From: CADEED01 sp039931065
Lineage (GTDB): Bacteria; Pseudomonadota; Gammaproteobacteria; Steroidobacterales; Steroidobacteraceae
Reading direction: 5' to 3'
DNA: 64,000 bases
NCBI GenBank assembly: GCA_039931065.1
Contig: JBDTSP010000001.1
Span: 372,001-436,000, forward strand
The notes under the pieces were generated by a model, which searched no databases, was not told the origin of the DNA, and saw nothing but the letters and a program-made list of their open reading frames with translations. The position numbers and the translations under genes are program-made. Positions 1 to 8,506 of this stretch are shown here, piece by piece (the first letter of the stretch is position 1; every line of letters begins with the position of its first letter).

Positions 1-869
1 CCGAACTGCACGCGCACGTCATCGCGCGCGATGTCGGAACCGAGGCGGCTCGACTGCAATGCGAGGTTTTGCTCCATCGAAGCCTCGACCCACTTCTGCG
101 GATCGGCGGGCTCGGGGATCGCGAGCGGCATCGTGCCGCGCGGCGTCGCGAGCACCTGGTACTGCATGTCGGTGATCTCGCGCAGCAGTTCCTGCGAGGT
201 TGCCAGCTGGCGTTTGGCCGCGATCAGGTCGGCGGCGGAGGTGTCACGCGCGGCGCGTGCTTCCTGCACGTCGGTGATCGCGATGAGGCCGACTTCGAAA
301 CGTTTGTCGGCCTGTTCAAGCTGCCGCGAGATCGCATCGAGCGAGGCCTGCTGCGCCTGGACATTGTCCAGCGCGGCGAGCACATCGAAATAGCGAGTGG
401 AGACGCGCAGCGCGAGATCCTGCTGGGCGACGCCGTAATCGGCATCGGCCTGCGCGGCGATACGGCCGGCCTGCTTGAGCTGCACGAGCTGGCCCCAGTT
501 GAAAATGCTCTGGCGCAGATTCACCGCCCAGCTCGTGCTGTCGGTCGTGGAGTTGCCACTGCCTGTCTGCGTGAAGATGGATTGGGGCATCGGGACCGTG
601 CCCGGCGGGACGGTCGGGTCGTTGATGAGGCGCTGCGAGGTGCTGGTGCCGTTGCCTTCCTCCTTGGTCTTGCTCCACTGGCCCGCGATCTGCGGCAGAT
701 AGGCCGCCCACGCCTGCGGACGCGCCTCGCGCGTCGCCTTGCGGGTGTACTCCGCTTCGCGCACCAGCGGGTCATTGACCACGGCTTGGTCGAAAATCGT
801 GAGCAGGTCTTCGCCGGAAGCGGCAACGGTAGCCAGGCATCCCAGGCCCAGGGCGAGTAAACGGCGCAT
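1..869 (-). CDS. tolC: TolC-family outer membrane efflux protein (C-terminus outside window)
   Basis: Outer membrane channel of the TolC family, which joins inner membrane efflux pumps or type I secretion systems to the outside. The visible 289 residues begin MRRLLALGLGCLATVAASGE, a typical signal peptide, followed by the N-terminal helix region (LLTIFDQAVVNDPLV) and the first OEP repeat with NLRQSIFNWGQLVQLKQA, which matches the family's strand-helix junction. The reading frame is open to the window edge, so the C-terminal repeat is missing only because of the cut. An SD-like GAGGAC lies just upstream of the ATG. Rhodanese and PCMT-like genes lie upstream on the same strand. The family call is firm; TolC itself versus a paralogue cannot be settled from this half. 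Confidence 0.9.
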   Translation of the reverse strand, partial: MRRLLALGLGCLATVAASGEDLLTIFDQAVVNDPLVREAEYTRKATREARPQAWAAYLPQIAGQWSKTKEEGNGTSTSQRLINDPTVPPGTVPMPQSIFTQTGSGNSTTDSTSWAVNLRQSIFNWGQLVQLKQAGRIAAQADADYGVAQQDLALRVSTRYFDVLAALDNVQAQQASLDAISRQLEQADKRFEVGLIAITDVQEARAARDTSAADLIAAKRQLATSQELLREITDMQYQVLATPRGTMPLAIPEPADPQKWVEASMEQNLALQSSRLGSDIARDDVRVQF

Positions 870-956
870 TAATAAGAGTCCTCTTTAGTGTTGTAGTTCA
901 CTATATCACCTGACCCGTGGGCCGAGGCAATTCATCGGCTGAAAAACTTAGACGTT

Positions 957-1277
957 TCAGTACTGGGGAACGGTTGCATCCACCGACTCGCTCCAGGCCG
1001 ATATTCCGCCGGAGAGGTTGGCGACGTTGGTAAACCTTTGGTTCGCAAGAAAATGAGCCACGCGCATCGATCGACCACCCGCGTGGCACATGACAATCGT
1101 TTCGACCTCGCGCGAGAACTCCGCAAGTCTCCCCGGTAGCTCGTTCATCGGCACATGTACGACGTCGGGAATGCTCGCAAGTTGCAGTTCCCAGCCTTCC
1201 CGAACGTCCAGAACCAGCGGTTTCTCGCCGCGGTCGCGTCGGGCCTTGAGCTCGGAGGCCGGGATTTCGCGAATCAT
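957..1277 (-). CDS. Rhodanese-like sulfurtransferase domain protein
   Basis: Single-domain rhodanese of 106 residues, a usual length for cytoplasmic GlpE/PspE-type proteins. It shows the VLDVRE motif near residue 25 (CH2A signature) and the active-site loop MCHAGGRS near residue 65, where the cysteine is the expected persulfide carrier. The C-terminus carries NLSGGISAW, the usual last helix motif. No signal peptide is seen, so it should act in the cytoplasm. It lies 18 bases downstream of the PCMT-like gene and upstream of tolC on the same strand, so the three are probably co-transcribed. The physiological sulfur acceptor is not evident. Confidence 0.88.
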   Translation of the reverse strand: MIREIPASELKARRDRGEKPLVLDVREGWELQLASIPDVVHVPMNELPGRLAEFSREVETIVMCHAGGRSMRVAHFLANQRFTNVANLSGGISAWSESVDATVPQY

Positions 1278-1295
1278 CGGGCAGCCTGCCTGAGT

Positions 1296-1946
1296 TCAGA
1301 ACTGAAACGATTCGGGTCGGCGCGCATTCTCGAGCGCGTCGATCGCCGTTTCGAACAAACCCGCGCTGTTCCAGGCGTCCTGCGAAGTACGCGTGACCAG
1401 CAATGCCTCTTGCGGCTGTTTTTCGCCGACGACCACGAACAACTTGCCATCCGGTGCCAACGCACGGGCAAAGCGATCGTCGTACAAGGGCAGGGCTCCA
1501 CATACCGCAATGAGCGCATAGTCCTTACCCAGTTCCAAGTTGAAAGTGTCACCCGTGATCACTTCGACCTGGCCAAACCCCGCGCGCTTGAGATTGCTGC
1601 GGGCAGCCGCCGCAAGCTCCGCATGAATTTCGATGGCGCGGACGCTCGCGCCCATCGCCGAGAGACAGGCCGGCACGTAACCGGTGCCGCATCCGACCAC
1701 CAGCGCGCGCATGCCGGGGGCGGCGGCCAATGCCTGAAGGAGTCTTCCGACAATTTTCGGCGCGAGCATGTGCTGACCGTCGCGCAGCGGAATGTCGGTG
1801 TCGGCAAAGGCAAGTTCGGTAAATCTTTCAGGCACGAAAAATTCGCGCGGCGTACGGCGCATGGCGTCGAGCACGCGGTCGTCGAGCACATCCCACGCGC
1901 GAATCTGCTGCGTGATCATCTGGACGCGCGCGAACTCGGTCTGCAT
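1296..1946 (-). CDS. Protein-L-isoaspartate O-methyltransferase family protein (divergent)
   Basis: Class I SAM-dependent methyltransferase of 216 residues, related to PCMT, which repairs isoaspartyl residues in aged proteins. The N-terminal pattern fits (RVLDAMRRTPREFFVPE), and the SAM-binding loop reads VVGCGTGYVPACL with an acidic end to strand 2 (AIEI). The family hallmark GQTISQP is replaced by GQHMLAPKIV, so a key serine/threonine segment near the isoaspartyl site is lost. The start ATG has a good AGGAG upstream. Position next to rhodanese and tolC suggests a separate, conserved PCMT-like subfamily. SAM binding is likely; classical repair activity is uncertain. Confidence 0.8.
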   Translation of the reverse strand: MQTEFARVQMITQQIRAWDVLDDRVLDAMRRTPREFFVPERFTELAFADTDIPLRDGQHMLAPKIVGRLLQALAAAPGMRALVVGCGTGYVPACLSAMGASVRAIEIHAELAAAARSNLKRAGFGQVEVITGDTFNLELGKDYALIAVCGALPLYDDRFARALAPDGKLFVVVGEKQPQEALLVTRTSQDAWNSAGLFETAIDALENARRPESFQF

Positions 1947-2160
1947 GGAGAACTCCTTGACTGGGATGCTACTTATTCTGCCCGAAACCGGCGAAACGTA
2001 GGACTTTTAGTGGTTCGATCCGGCGCGGAACTGGTCGGCATATCGCTGGTTTTTATGGTTAATGTCGCATGGGCGCTTGAAGCGCTCCGCTATTCTGGCT
2101 TCGGGGCACGGATGCCTGCAAAAGAACAACGGACTAATAACAACGAAGGTTTGCTGCGGG

Positions 2161-4542
2161 ATGTCGATTCTTGGGTTGATCTGTGTGCTGCTCGCACTCG
2201 TAGCGACGCTGCTGTTCGTGCTGTTTTTATTCCAGCGGCGCGATCTGCGGGCGGTCTCCGAGTTGTCGCTGACGGTACAGCGGGCGGTGAGCGGCGAACG
2301 CTTGCCGCAGCGCATCGAGATCGATGAGAAAGATCACGATCAGCTCGATGTGCAGGCGCTCGGAGTCTCGGTAAACCAGTTATTGCTGCGCGCCACGCGC
2401 ACCACCGGGCGCGAGCGCGCGGGTCCCAAACTATTCACCGAACTGGGCGAGCGGATTCACGAAGCCGTGCTCGTGCATCGCGACGTGATCCTGTACGCGA
2501 ACAGCCAGTTTGCGAGTTTCGTCGGCGTCGACCGCGTCAACCTGATCGACCGCCGGCTGGCCGACCTCGTCGCCCCCGAATACGCTGACCTGGTCGCCGA
2601 AAACCTGCGCCGCCGGCTGGCCGGCGCGCATGGCGCCGAGCGTTTCGAAGTCGAGATGGTGGGCATGCAGGGGCAGGTGAGCCTGCTCGAGCTAACTACC
2701 GCACAGATCGATTTCGAGGGCAACCCGGCGCTGCTGGTCACCGGCGTCGAAGTGATCCCCACCAAGAAGCTGCGCGCGCTCGCGAGCGGCAAGATCGAAG
2801 AAAAGGAAGCCGTGGCGCGCGCCGCGCTGGTCGCGCCGCCGTTGCCGCCGCCGCCTCCGCCCGTCCCGCCGCTGCAGGTTTTCGCCATGCAGTCGCTGGG
2901 CGAGGCCATCGTGACGACGGATCTCGATGGCCACCTGGTGTATCTGAACCCTGCCGCCGAAAAGCTGCTGGGGGTGGGCAAAGCCCAGGCAATGGGGCGC
3001 CTGCTCGAGGAAATCGTGGGGCTCATGGATTCCAACGATCGCAAGCTGCTTGCCGACCCGGTCAAGGAAGCCATCGGCGGCGGCGATGGCACACCCCACA
3101 ATTTGAGTCGGCGGGCAGTGTTGCTCGGCAAGACTTCCGGGGAGGAGCGCGCCATCGAGCTCGCCGCATCGCCATTGCGCGATGAACATGGCGAACTCGT
3201 TGGCGCGGTTGTCCTCATGCACGACGTGACGGAACTGCGCGGCCTGCACCGGCAGATGTCGTACCAGGCGACACACGACGCATTGACCGGGCTCGTGAAC
3301 CGGCGCGAGTTCGAGCGCCGGCTCGATGAGGCCGCCGACGTCGCGCGGCGTGGCGAAGCCACACACATGCTTTGTTACCTGGATCTCGACCGCTTCAAGA
3401 TCGTGAACGACACCAGCGGGCACCTCGCGGGCGACAGCATGTTGCGTGAAGTTGCCAAGCTGCTGCGCGAAGCGGTACGTGACTCCGACACGGTTGCGCG
3501 GCTCGGCGGCGATGAATTCGGCTTGTTGCTGGTTGGCTGCCCGCTCGACAAGGCACGGCAGATCGCCGACGACGTGTGCCGTTCGATCGCGACCTATCGC
3601 TTCGTGTGGCACGACCGCGTGTTCAACGTCGGGGTATCCATCGGCCTGATCGAGATTGGCCGCGAGGCGGGTTCCGTCGAGCAATTACTGGCGGCCGCCG
3701 ACTCGGCCTGTTACGTCGCGAAGAAAGAAGGCGCGGGCCGTGTGTCGGTCTACTCGGCGCGCGATGAAGCGATGGCGCGCAGCACCGGCGAGATCGAATG
3801 GCTGCAGAAGTTGCAGTCCGCGCTCAAGGAAGAGCGTTTCGCGCTCTACTACCAGCCCATCGTTTCGGCCTACGGTGCGGATACCGAAGGTCCATCGATG
3901 GAAGTGTTGCTGCGCATGCTCGATGAAAGCGGCGCCGAGATCGCGCCCGGCGAATTCGTCGGGGCCGCGGAACGTTATCGATTGATGGCGTCGGTCGACC
4001 GCTGGGTCGTGCAGACCACTTTCACGGCGCTGTCGCGCAACGCGTTCCAGCTCGCGCCCGATCGCAGCGTCGCTATCAACATCTCAGGTCAGACTCTCGG
4101 CGACCCGCAGTTCCTCGAATTCGTGGTCGAGATGCTCGATCGCACCGGGATCGCGCCCGACCAGGTTTGTTTCGAGATCACGGAGAACGCCGTAATCGGC
4201 AACATGGAAGAGGCGCGCCGCTTCGTCGGCGTGTTGCACGGCATGGGCTGCAAATTCACGATCGACGATTTCGGTTCCGGCGTCGCGTCGTTCTCGAGCC
4301 TCAAGAACCTGCCGCTCGACTATCTGAAGCTCGACGGATCGTTCATGCGCAACCTGGCGCGGGATTCGGTGAGCCAGACGATGGTGACCGCCATGATCAA
4401 GCTGGCGCGTACGCTCAATTTCAAGATCATCGCCGAGCAGGTCGAAGACAACGCCGCGCTCGATGTCGCCCGCAAGATGGGCGTCGATTTCGTCCAGGGG
4501 TTCGTGATTGCACGGCCGGCCCGGCTGATGCTCGCGGCCTGA
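2161..4542 (+). CDS. Membrane-anchored PAS-GGDEF-EAL cyclic-di-GMP protein
   Basis: Bifunctional-type c-di-GMP enzyme of 793 residues. One membrane segment (about residues 2-24), a PAS-like region (95-200), a proline-rich linker (225-238), a second PAS domain (240-360), GGDEF domain with intact GGDEF at 449-453 and an inhibitory-site RDSD at 440-443, then an EAL domain (550-793). In the EAL domain the signature reads EVL (581-583), while NISG, EITE, DDFGSG (702-707) and KLDGSF are present, so phosphodiesterase activity remains plausible. I chose the ATG at 2161 because the membrane segment starts there and GAAGG lies 11 bases upstream; the frame is open further upstream to 2062. Cyclase and phosphodiesterase balance cannot be read from sequence. 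Confidence 0.92.
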   Translation: MSILGLICVLLALVATLLFVLFLFQRRDLRAVSELSLTVQRAVSGERLPQRIEIDEKDHDQLDVQALGVSVNQLLLRATRTTGRERAGPKLFTELGERIHEAVLVHRDVILYANSQFASFVGVDRVNLIDRRLADLVAPEYADLVAENLRRRLAGAHGAERFEVEMVGMQGQVSLLELTTAQIDFEGNPALLVTGVEVIPTKKLRALASGKIEEKEAVARAALVAPPLPPPPPPVPPLQVFAMQSLGEAIVTTDLDGHLVYLNPAAEKLLGVGKAQAMGRLLEEIVGLMDSNDRKLLADPVKEAIGGGDGTPHNLSRRAVLLGKTSGEERAIELAASPLRDEHGELVGAVVLMHDVTELRGLHRQMSYQATHDALTGLVNRREFERRLDEAADVARRGEATHMLCYLDLDRFKIVNDTSGHLAGDSMLREVAKLLREAVRDSDTVARLGGDEFGLLLVGCPLDKARQIADDVCRSIATYRFVWHDRVFNVGVSIGLIEIGREAGSVEQLLAAADSACYVAKKEGAGRVSVYSARDEAMARSTGEIEWLQKLQSALKEERFALYYQPIVSAYGADTEGPSMEVLLRMLDESGAEIAPGEFVGAAERYRLMASVDRWVVQTTFTALSRNAFQLAPDRSVAINISGQTLGDPQFLEFVVEMLDRTGIAPDQVCFEITENAVIGNMEEARRFVGVLHGMGCKFTIDDFGSGVASFSSLKNLPLDYLKLDGSFMRNLARDSVSQTMVTAMIKLARTLNFKIIAEQVEDNAALDVARKMGVDFVQGFVIARPARLMLAA

Positions 4543-4885
4543 CTAACCAGTTAAGGAAAGATTCGGGAGATTTCGATGTCACTCGTGCACAGCCAGAACG
4601 CCGCGCCGTGCCGCTTTCGCGGCGAACACCCCACCGTTGCCCGTCCCGCGAGCCGCGTGCCGTTGATGACCGGTGCCACGCGAACGCGTGCCGGTGTGCT
4701 TTGTATGTCGACCGCGCGCGGCATACGCGCCAGCAGCCGGCCGCGATTGCGCGATTCGAATGCGCGCCGCCCGGCCGCCAGGAACCCGCGGCCACGGCGT
4801 TCTTCCTGAGAACGGGCGCGACAACAAATGGTGGGAGCCACCCGCGGAAACGCGTCACCTTTTGAGCGGTTCGCTGCGGCCGCAA
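4543..4885. other. Intergenic stretch with one weak arginine-rich ORF
   Basis: 343 bases between the GGDEF-EAL gene and the convergent thioredoxin gene. One ORF at 4576-4809 (+) would encode 77 residues and has a GGGAG at 4565-4569 with proper spacing, but its product is arginine- and serine-rich with no domain and looks like a GC-rich chance frame. I see no clear terminator with a T-tract and no REP element. Confidence 0.5.
4576..4809 (+). CDS. Possible small arginine-rich protein
   Basis: 77-residue ORF starting with ATG six bases after a GGGAG. About a fifth of the residues are arginine and no hydrophobic segment, cysteine pair or known motif is seen. It follows the GGDEF-EAL gene by 33 bases. 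It could be a translated small basic protein, but the composition is what a random frame in GC-rich DNA gives, so I treat it as unlikely. Confidence 0.2.
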   Translation: MSLVHSQNAAPCRFRGEHPTVARPASRVPLMTGATRTRAGVLCMSTARGIRASSRPRLRDSNARRPAARNPRPRRSS

Positions 4886-5674
4886 TCAACCCGGGGATTG
4901 CAATTCCTCGCGGATCGCCAAATCGATCCACGCCTCGGTCGGACGGCCGCTCCAGCGCTTTTCCACGCGGCCATCGCGGCTGATCAGGTAACTGAGTGGA
5001 TAGAACTTGCCGGCGTTGTAGAACGGCGCGGCTTGCGCCAATCGCCCTTGAACTCCGTCGAAGCGATTGGTGCGCAGGAAGTCGGCCAGCACCGGCGGAT
5101 CCTCGAGCGAGACGTACAACACGACGAAGCCATCGTTGGCGTGAACAGCCTGCAGCTTGGACAACATCGGCATTTCGCGCCGGCATGGCGTGCACCAGGT
5201 CGCCCAGAAGTTGAGCAGCACCACTTTGCCCTTGAGTTCGGACAACGCGCGCAGTTTGCCGTTCGTATCGAAGTAGGTGAGCGCGGGCGCGGGCTGACTC
5301 ATCGTCGGCATCGACATGGCAAGCGGCGCGGCGCTGCCGAGCGTGCGCTTGAGCGCGAGCGCGCCGCCCGCCACCGCGAGGAACATGAGCGGCAGTCCGA
5401 ACCGCACCAGGATCGGCGCGGGTTGCAGCAGCCACAACACAGCGCCGACTAACAAGATGGCGGCAGCTACGTAGAAGTATGGCGCGTCATACCACGGGCG
5501 CTCCGGCCCGAAACGTCCGGTGAGATACGCAAACGCGAGTCCGCCGACCAGCACGAAACCCAATAAGGTCGCGACCCATCCGGGCTCGCGGCGGCCGCGC
5601 CGGAAAAACACGGCGCCCGCGGCGATGAGAGCAAGGGCCACGCCCAGAACGAGTGGAATCGGGATCGTACGCAT
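4886..5674 (-). CDS. TlpA/ResA-like thioredoxin with N-terminal membrane segments
   Basis: 262 residues. The first 110 hold about four hydrophobic segments (3-22, 34-52, 66-84, 90-108) and a short basic loop after the first. The remainder is a thioredoxin-fold domain of the TlpA/AhpC-TSA type, with the active site WATWCTPC (Cys161 and Cys164) and the strand LSELKGKVVLLNFWA before it. The domain should face the periplasm and reduce or exchange disulfides, as in cytochrome c maturation. The cis-proline region reads YPLSYLI. It is convergent with the GGDEF-EAL gene. The multi-pass N-terminus is longer than in ordinary TlpA proteins, which have one anchor. Specific partner unknown. Confidence 0.85.
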   Translation of the reverse strand: MRTIPIPLVLGVALALIAAGAVFFRRGRREPGWVATLLGFVLVGGLAFAYLTGRFGPERPWYDAPYFYVAAAILLVGAVLWLLQPAPILVRFGLPLMFLAVAGGALALKRTLGSAAPLAMSMPTMSQPAPALTYFDTNGKLRALSELKGKVVLLNFWATWCTPCRREMPMLSKLQAVHANDGFVVLYVSLEDPPVLADFLRTNRFDGVQGRLAQAAPFYNAGKFYPLSYLISRDGRVEKRWSGRPTEAWIDLAIREELQSPG

Positions 5675-5746
5675 GCGGGGCGAGGATACCGGCGCTGCTT
5701 CGCGGTCAGCAGCGGGGCAAGCCGGCCGGGGTGTAGGACTATTGCC

Positions 5747-6475
5747 TCAGTCGATCTCGCCGACCAGCCGCACCATGCCGCGGGGGCCTTGTTCGCGGCG
5801 CGTTTCGAAGCCGAACGATTCGAGGCTGGATATCACCCGATCGGGAGTGAGCCGCAGTTTGCGGTAGCTGCTGACCTTGGTTTCCCAGGCATCGCCCTGG
5901 CGCTCGTGCAGGATGTCGTGCACCACGACATTGTCTTCTTCGTATTCGAGAAAGCAGGTGAGGATGCGACGCTCGTCGCTGCGTACGGGAATGAAGCGGC
6001 TTTCGTCGAGCAGCGGCTCGCTGTAGTCGCGAAACGAGAGTATGAAGCGGCCGCCGCGCGCCAGCGACTGGACGACTTCCTGCACCAGGAAATCGACGTG
6101 AGTGTGTTCGGGCAAATGCGTCAACGTGTCGCCCATGCAGAAGATGACGCTCGGCTTTTCGCTGACATGCGAACGGAACGACAACAGGTCGTCGTGCACG
6201 GTCTTGATCGCGAGGTCGCCGGCCAGCCGCGTGAGTTCGCCTAACAACACGGCCGAGCTGTCGACCGCCACCACCCGCGCACCCATACGTGCGAGCGGGA
6301 TGGCATGCATGCCGAAGCCCGCGCCGAGGTCGACCGCCAGGGCTCCGGCCGGGAGTTCGAGCTGCAGATCCTCGAGTTCGGCTTTTCCGGCGGCGAGCGC
6401 CGCCTCGGCGCCCCCGGCCATCCAGGCGTACACCGGGGAGAGGACGCGTTCGTAATGCTCGGCGGCACTCGCCAT
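5747..6475 (-). CDS. Class I SAM-dependent methyltransferase
   Basis: 242 residues with the Rossmann SAM-binding motif VDLGAGFGMHAIPLA near residue 48, an acidic VVAVDSS at the end of strand 2, and motif DTLTHLPE later. The substrate is not recognisable; the pattern resembles small-molecule methyltransferases of the Methyltransf_25 group. It starts four bases after the stop of the NtrC-type regulator, so the two are almost certainly one transcript. That pairing suggests that the methyltransferase works with, or is made under the same conditions as, the regulator. Confidence 0.8.
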   Translation of the reverse strand: MASAAEHYERVLSPVYAWMAGGAEAALAAGKAELEDLQLELPAGALAVDLGAGFGMHAIPLARMGARVVAVDSSAVLLGELTRLAGDLAIKTVHDDLLSFRSHVSEKPSVIFCMGDTLTHLPEHTHVDFLVQEVVQSLARGGRFILSFRDYSEPLLDESRFIPVRSDERRILTCFLEYEEDNVVVHDILHERQGDAWETKVSSYRKLRLTPDRVISSLESFGFETRREQGPRGMVRLVGEID

Positions 6476-6479
6476 GTGA

Positions 6480-7586
6480 TCAGGGAGCGGCGGCGGGCGC
6501 TGGGGCCGCCTGCGCGCGGGAAATACCCAGCTTCTTCATGCGATGCCGCAGCGTGGCGGGCTTCATGCCTAACTTCAACGCAGCGCCGGAATTGCCTTCG
6601 ATCACCCAGTGTGTGGCGTGCAGCACTCGCAGGATGTGTTCGCGTTGCACGTGGTGCAACCCGGTGATTTCAGTGTTTTCCAGGTCGATGCCCGGCGCGG
6701 ACTGAAAGACGGGCATGCGGTGCATTCCGGTCGCCGCCGCGGCCATTTCACCGCGCTCGTCCGGTGCGAACAGCGCCAGCATCTCGGGAGGGATCTTGAG
6801 CATCGGCGAGGTGTTCAGCAGCAGCGCGCGTTCGACCAGGTTTTCCAGTTCGCGCACGTTGCCCGGCCAGGGATATCGCGTGAGGGCGGCGAGTGTGTCC
6901 GGGTCGATGCCGTCGACACGGCGGCCGGCGCGCGGCGCGTACTTCTGCGCGAAGAACTGCACCAGAGGCGGGATGTCGTCGGGGCGCGCGCGCAGGGGCG
7001 GCAGCTCGATGGGAAACACGTTGAGCCGGTAATAGAGGTCTTCGCGGAACTGCCCATCGTGAGTCAGGCGGCGCAGATCCCGATTCGTGGCGGCGACGAT
7101 GCGGACATCGATGCGGCCGTCGGTGCCCTGGGCGGCGCGATCGGCTTCCTGGCGTTGCAAAGCGCGCAGTAGTTCGGCCTGCGAATCCAGGTTGAGCTCG
7201 CCGATTTCATCGAGGAAGATCGTGGCGCCATGGGCCAGCGCGAAGGTCGCATCGAGCGGCACGTCCTGGTCGCGCAACGCCGCGCAATCGAGCTTGATGA
7301 GCGCGCCGAGCTGCCTGCGGCTCGCGGCATGGATCGCGCGTGCGATGAGTTCCTTGCCCGTGCCGGATTCACCCACGATGAGGACGGTGGCCTCGGTGGG
7401 CGCCACGCGGCTGACATTTTCGAGCACCCGGGTGAGACCGGCACTGGCGCCGATGATCTCGTCGAAGTTGTGAACCGCCTGCAGCTCTCCGCGCAGGTAA
7501 CGGTTCTGCGCGCGCAGATGCGCGAGCTCGCGTTCGGCCCGCTGCAGTTGCTGTTTCAGTGCGTCGTTTGCGTCGTCCCCTGGCAT
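6480..7586 (-). CDS. NtrC-type AAA+ transcriptional regulator lacking the GAFTGA loop
   Basis: 368 residues from the ATG at 7586; in-frame ATG codons at 7655 and 7634 and a TTG at 7661 could extend it. A short coiled-coil-like N-terminus (8-40) replaces the usual sensory domain. The AAA+ core has Walker A GESGTGKE (72-79), Walker B TIFLDEIGEL (122-131), the R-finger region FREDLYYRLNVFP and sensor II PWPGNVRELENL. A Fis-type helix-turn-helix closes the protein (MKPATLRHRMKKLGI). Between CAAL (101-104) and Walker B only about 17 residues remain where the family has about 34, and the GAFTGA loop that touches sigma-54 is missing. It therefore should not open sigma-54 promoters in the usual way and may act as a sigma-70 regulator, as TyrR does. 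Confidence 0.88.
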   Translation of the reverse strand: MPGDDANDALKQQLQRAERELAHLRAQNRYLRGELQAVHNFDEIIGASAGLTRVLENVSRVAPTEATVLIVGESGTGKELIARAIHAASRRQLGALIKLDCAALRDQDVPLDATFALAHGATIFLDEIGELNLDSQAELLRALQRQEADRAAQGTDGRIDVRIVAATNRDLRRLTHDGQFREDLYYRLNVFPIELPPLRARPDDIPPLVQFFAQKYAPRAGRRVDGIDPDTLAALTRYPWPGNVRELENLVERALLLNTSPMLKIPPEMLALFAPDERGEMAAAATGMHRMPVFQSAPGIDLENTEITGLHHVQREHILRVLHATHWVIEGNSGAALKLGMKPATLRHRMKKLGISRAQAAPAPAAAP

Positions 7587-7701
7587 GATCTTGGGAACAG
7601 TCGTGGTGGTTGCGCCGAGTATAGGGGAGCGCATCGTCAACGCGCATCTCGTCATTCGCAATCATTCCGCCCATCGGGCGGACTACCGGTGGCGTCGTGT
7701 T

Positions 7702-8190
7702 TCAGCCCGGCTGCCGCTTCTCGAGTAGTTTGTCGAGCGAAAAGAGCCCGCCGCCACAGGTGACCAGCACCAGCAACATGTAGCCCCACAGGTAGTGCTG
7801 GCCCCGCGCCGCCTCGAAGCCTTCGCCGCCGAGCACGTGCCAGTAGGAAAATAGCGCCATCGCGTTCACGGCGAACAGACCCACCGCGCCGACCCGCGTG
7901 AACAATCCCAGCACTAACAACAGCGGGAAGAACAGTTCCCCGAAGGTGCCGGCGACCGCGGCGGCGGTGGGCGGCAGCAGGGGCACCTGGTATTCGTAGC
8001 GAAACAGCTCGACGGTCGAATCCCAGGCCATGAGTTTGATCCAGCCCGAATTGAGGAATTGCCAGCTGACCCAGAGGCGTGTGCCGAGCAACAGCGGCGA
8101 ACGCAGGCGGTCGAGGGTGTGGGCGAGGCTCGAATGAAGGCTCACGGTTTTCGACAGCAGGTTCATCGAAGTCTCCAGGTTGACGGTCAT
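7702..8190 (-). CDS. DoxX family membrane protein
   Basis: 162 residues with four hydrophobic segments (about 33-50, 76-97, 100-118, 130-150) and the family features LGTRLWVSWQFLNSGWIKL and FGELFFPLLLVLGLFTRVGA. DoxX-type proteins are small inner membrane proteins linked to redox balance; several are annotated as quinol oxidase or thiosulfate:quinone-related subunits, but most have no proven role. A second in-frame ATG eight codons in (MNLLSK) is an alternative start. It stands alone, upstream of the regulator on the same strand with about 115 bases between. Confidence 0.82.
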   Translation of the reverse strand: MTVNLETSMNLLSKTVSLHSSLAHTLDRLRSPLLLGTRLWVSWQFLNSGWIKLMAWDSTVELFRYEYQVPLLPPTAAAVAGTFGELFFPLLLVLGLFTRVGAVGLFAVNAMALFSYWHVLGGEGFEAARGQHYLWGYMLLVLVTCGGGLFSLDKLLEKRQPG

Positions 8191-8506
8191 AAGGCTGGAA
8201 TCGGTCTTTTCGGCTGGCGGAGCACAACTTGTTTGTCAGGCGAGCATCGCTTTCCCGCCACAGGATTGGCTGGGGAAATGCCTTCCGGAACTCGCGCGCG
8301 CCGACCGTCGGACACCAGATCAATCAACCGGTTACGCGCTGGCGATGGTTGTTTGCCAAGGTACCCGGCGACAACGCTGTTCCCGTTGTGGGTTCGGCGC
8401 CAATCGCTTCTTACCAGACCGGGGCATGTTGCAAAAAATTGCGCCTGACGACCGCAACAATTTGGGGTAGTTTCGGCCGCTAAGCGGATTTTGGGAGAAG
8501 ATCGCG
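8191..8506. other. Intergenic region between divergent genes
   Basis: 316 bases between the divergently read DoxX gene and the small hypothetical gene. It should hold both promoters. I see an AT-richer patch at about 8425-8475 ahead of the + gene but no promoter I can call with confidence. Short ORFs here have no recognisable product. Confidence 0.5.

Noticed and set aside
1155..2327. A 390-residue open frame on the plus strand
   Set aside because: It crosses the rhodanese and PCMT-like genes and a promoter region; no domain seen.
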